Source: Rhodospirillaceae bacterium (lineage in GTDB: Bacteria; Pseudomonadota; Alphaproteobacteria; Rhodospirillales; Magnetovibrionaceae). From it: 5,813 nt of DNA. The stretch covers positions 14,371 to 20,183 of the forward strand of contig NVTL01000026.1 in assembly GCA_002401565.1 (NCBI GenBank), read 5' to 3'. A program made the position numbers and the translations under genes. Shown piece after piece: positions 5,762 through 5,813 of the stretch (position 1 is its first letter; the number at the start of each line of letters is the position of its first letter). Under the pieces are notes generated by a model. It saw only the letters and a program-made list of their open reading frames with translations, searched no databases and was not told where the DNA came from.

Positions 5762-5813
5762 ATGACACAAGCTTTAAACACAGACGATCTGGAAAATCTT
5801 GTTCTTGTCGGCC
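5762..5813 (+). CDS. Start of an unidentified gene, 3' end off window
   Basis: An ATG at 5762 lies 7 bases after the previous stop, with GGTGAT (5750-5755) upstream, the same ribosome-site word used by the gene before it. The visible reading is MTQALNTDDLENLVLVG, open to the right edge. Spacing and strand suggest a third member of the Met-rich operon. Seventeen residues are too few to name it. Confidence 0.55.
   Translation, partial: MTQALNTDDLENLVLVG

Noticed and set aside
1..5813. tRNA, rRNA, CRISPR, insertion sequence or attachment site
   Set aside because: No cloverleaf, regularly spaced repeats, transposase or flanking terminal inverted repeats were seen by eye on either strand.

Overview
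The window looks like a moderate-GC (about half, judged by eye) Gram-negative chromosome segment. Lipoprotein signal peptides, Sec signals, single-pass inner-membrane proteins and a CHASE2-type class III nucleotide cyclase point to a proteobacterium. An alphaproteobacterium is my best guess, because the CHASE2-cyclase and the C1 peptidase with a DUF4384-like tail resemble proteins common there. This is recognition from memory, not a search.

Layout: (1) A minus-strand gene fills 1-1349 and runs off the left edge. It encodes an exported papain-family cysteine protease with an intact Cys/His/Asn triad, a Pro/Lys-rich linker and a C-terminal BON-like plus DUF4384-like region. (2) A 127-bp divergent intergenic region holds two short repeated motifs that look like operator or promoter elements. 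(3) On the plus strand, two tandem, clearly paralogous small lipoproteins (1477-2043 and 2060-2569) are followed 24 bp later by a 631-residue CHASE2/adenylate-guanylate cyclase (2594-4489). The tight spacing suggests one operon. (4) After a 166-bp gap there is a second tandem pair of paralogs: two single-pass membrane proteins with methionine-rich helical C-terminal regions (4656-5204 and 5209-5754). The start of another gene (5762 onward) runs off the right edge.

Reading as a system: the first plus-strand operon could be an envelope-sensing unit. The CHASE2 domain sits in the periplasm, two lipoproteins are anchored in the envelope, and the cytoplasmic cyclase domain would turn the signal into a cyclic nucleotide. 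The divergent secreted protease and the downstream Met-rich membrane proteins may belong to the same envelope programme, but only their proximity supports that. Two separate tandem duplications of families I do not recognise flank the cyclase; they are the least explained parts of the window. No RNA genes, CRISPR arrays, insertion sequences or convincing terminators were seen.
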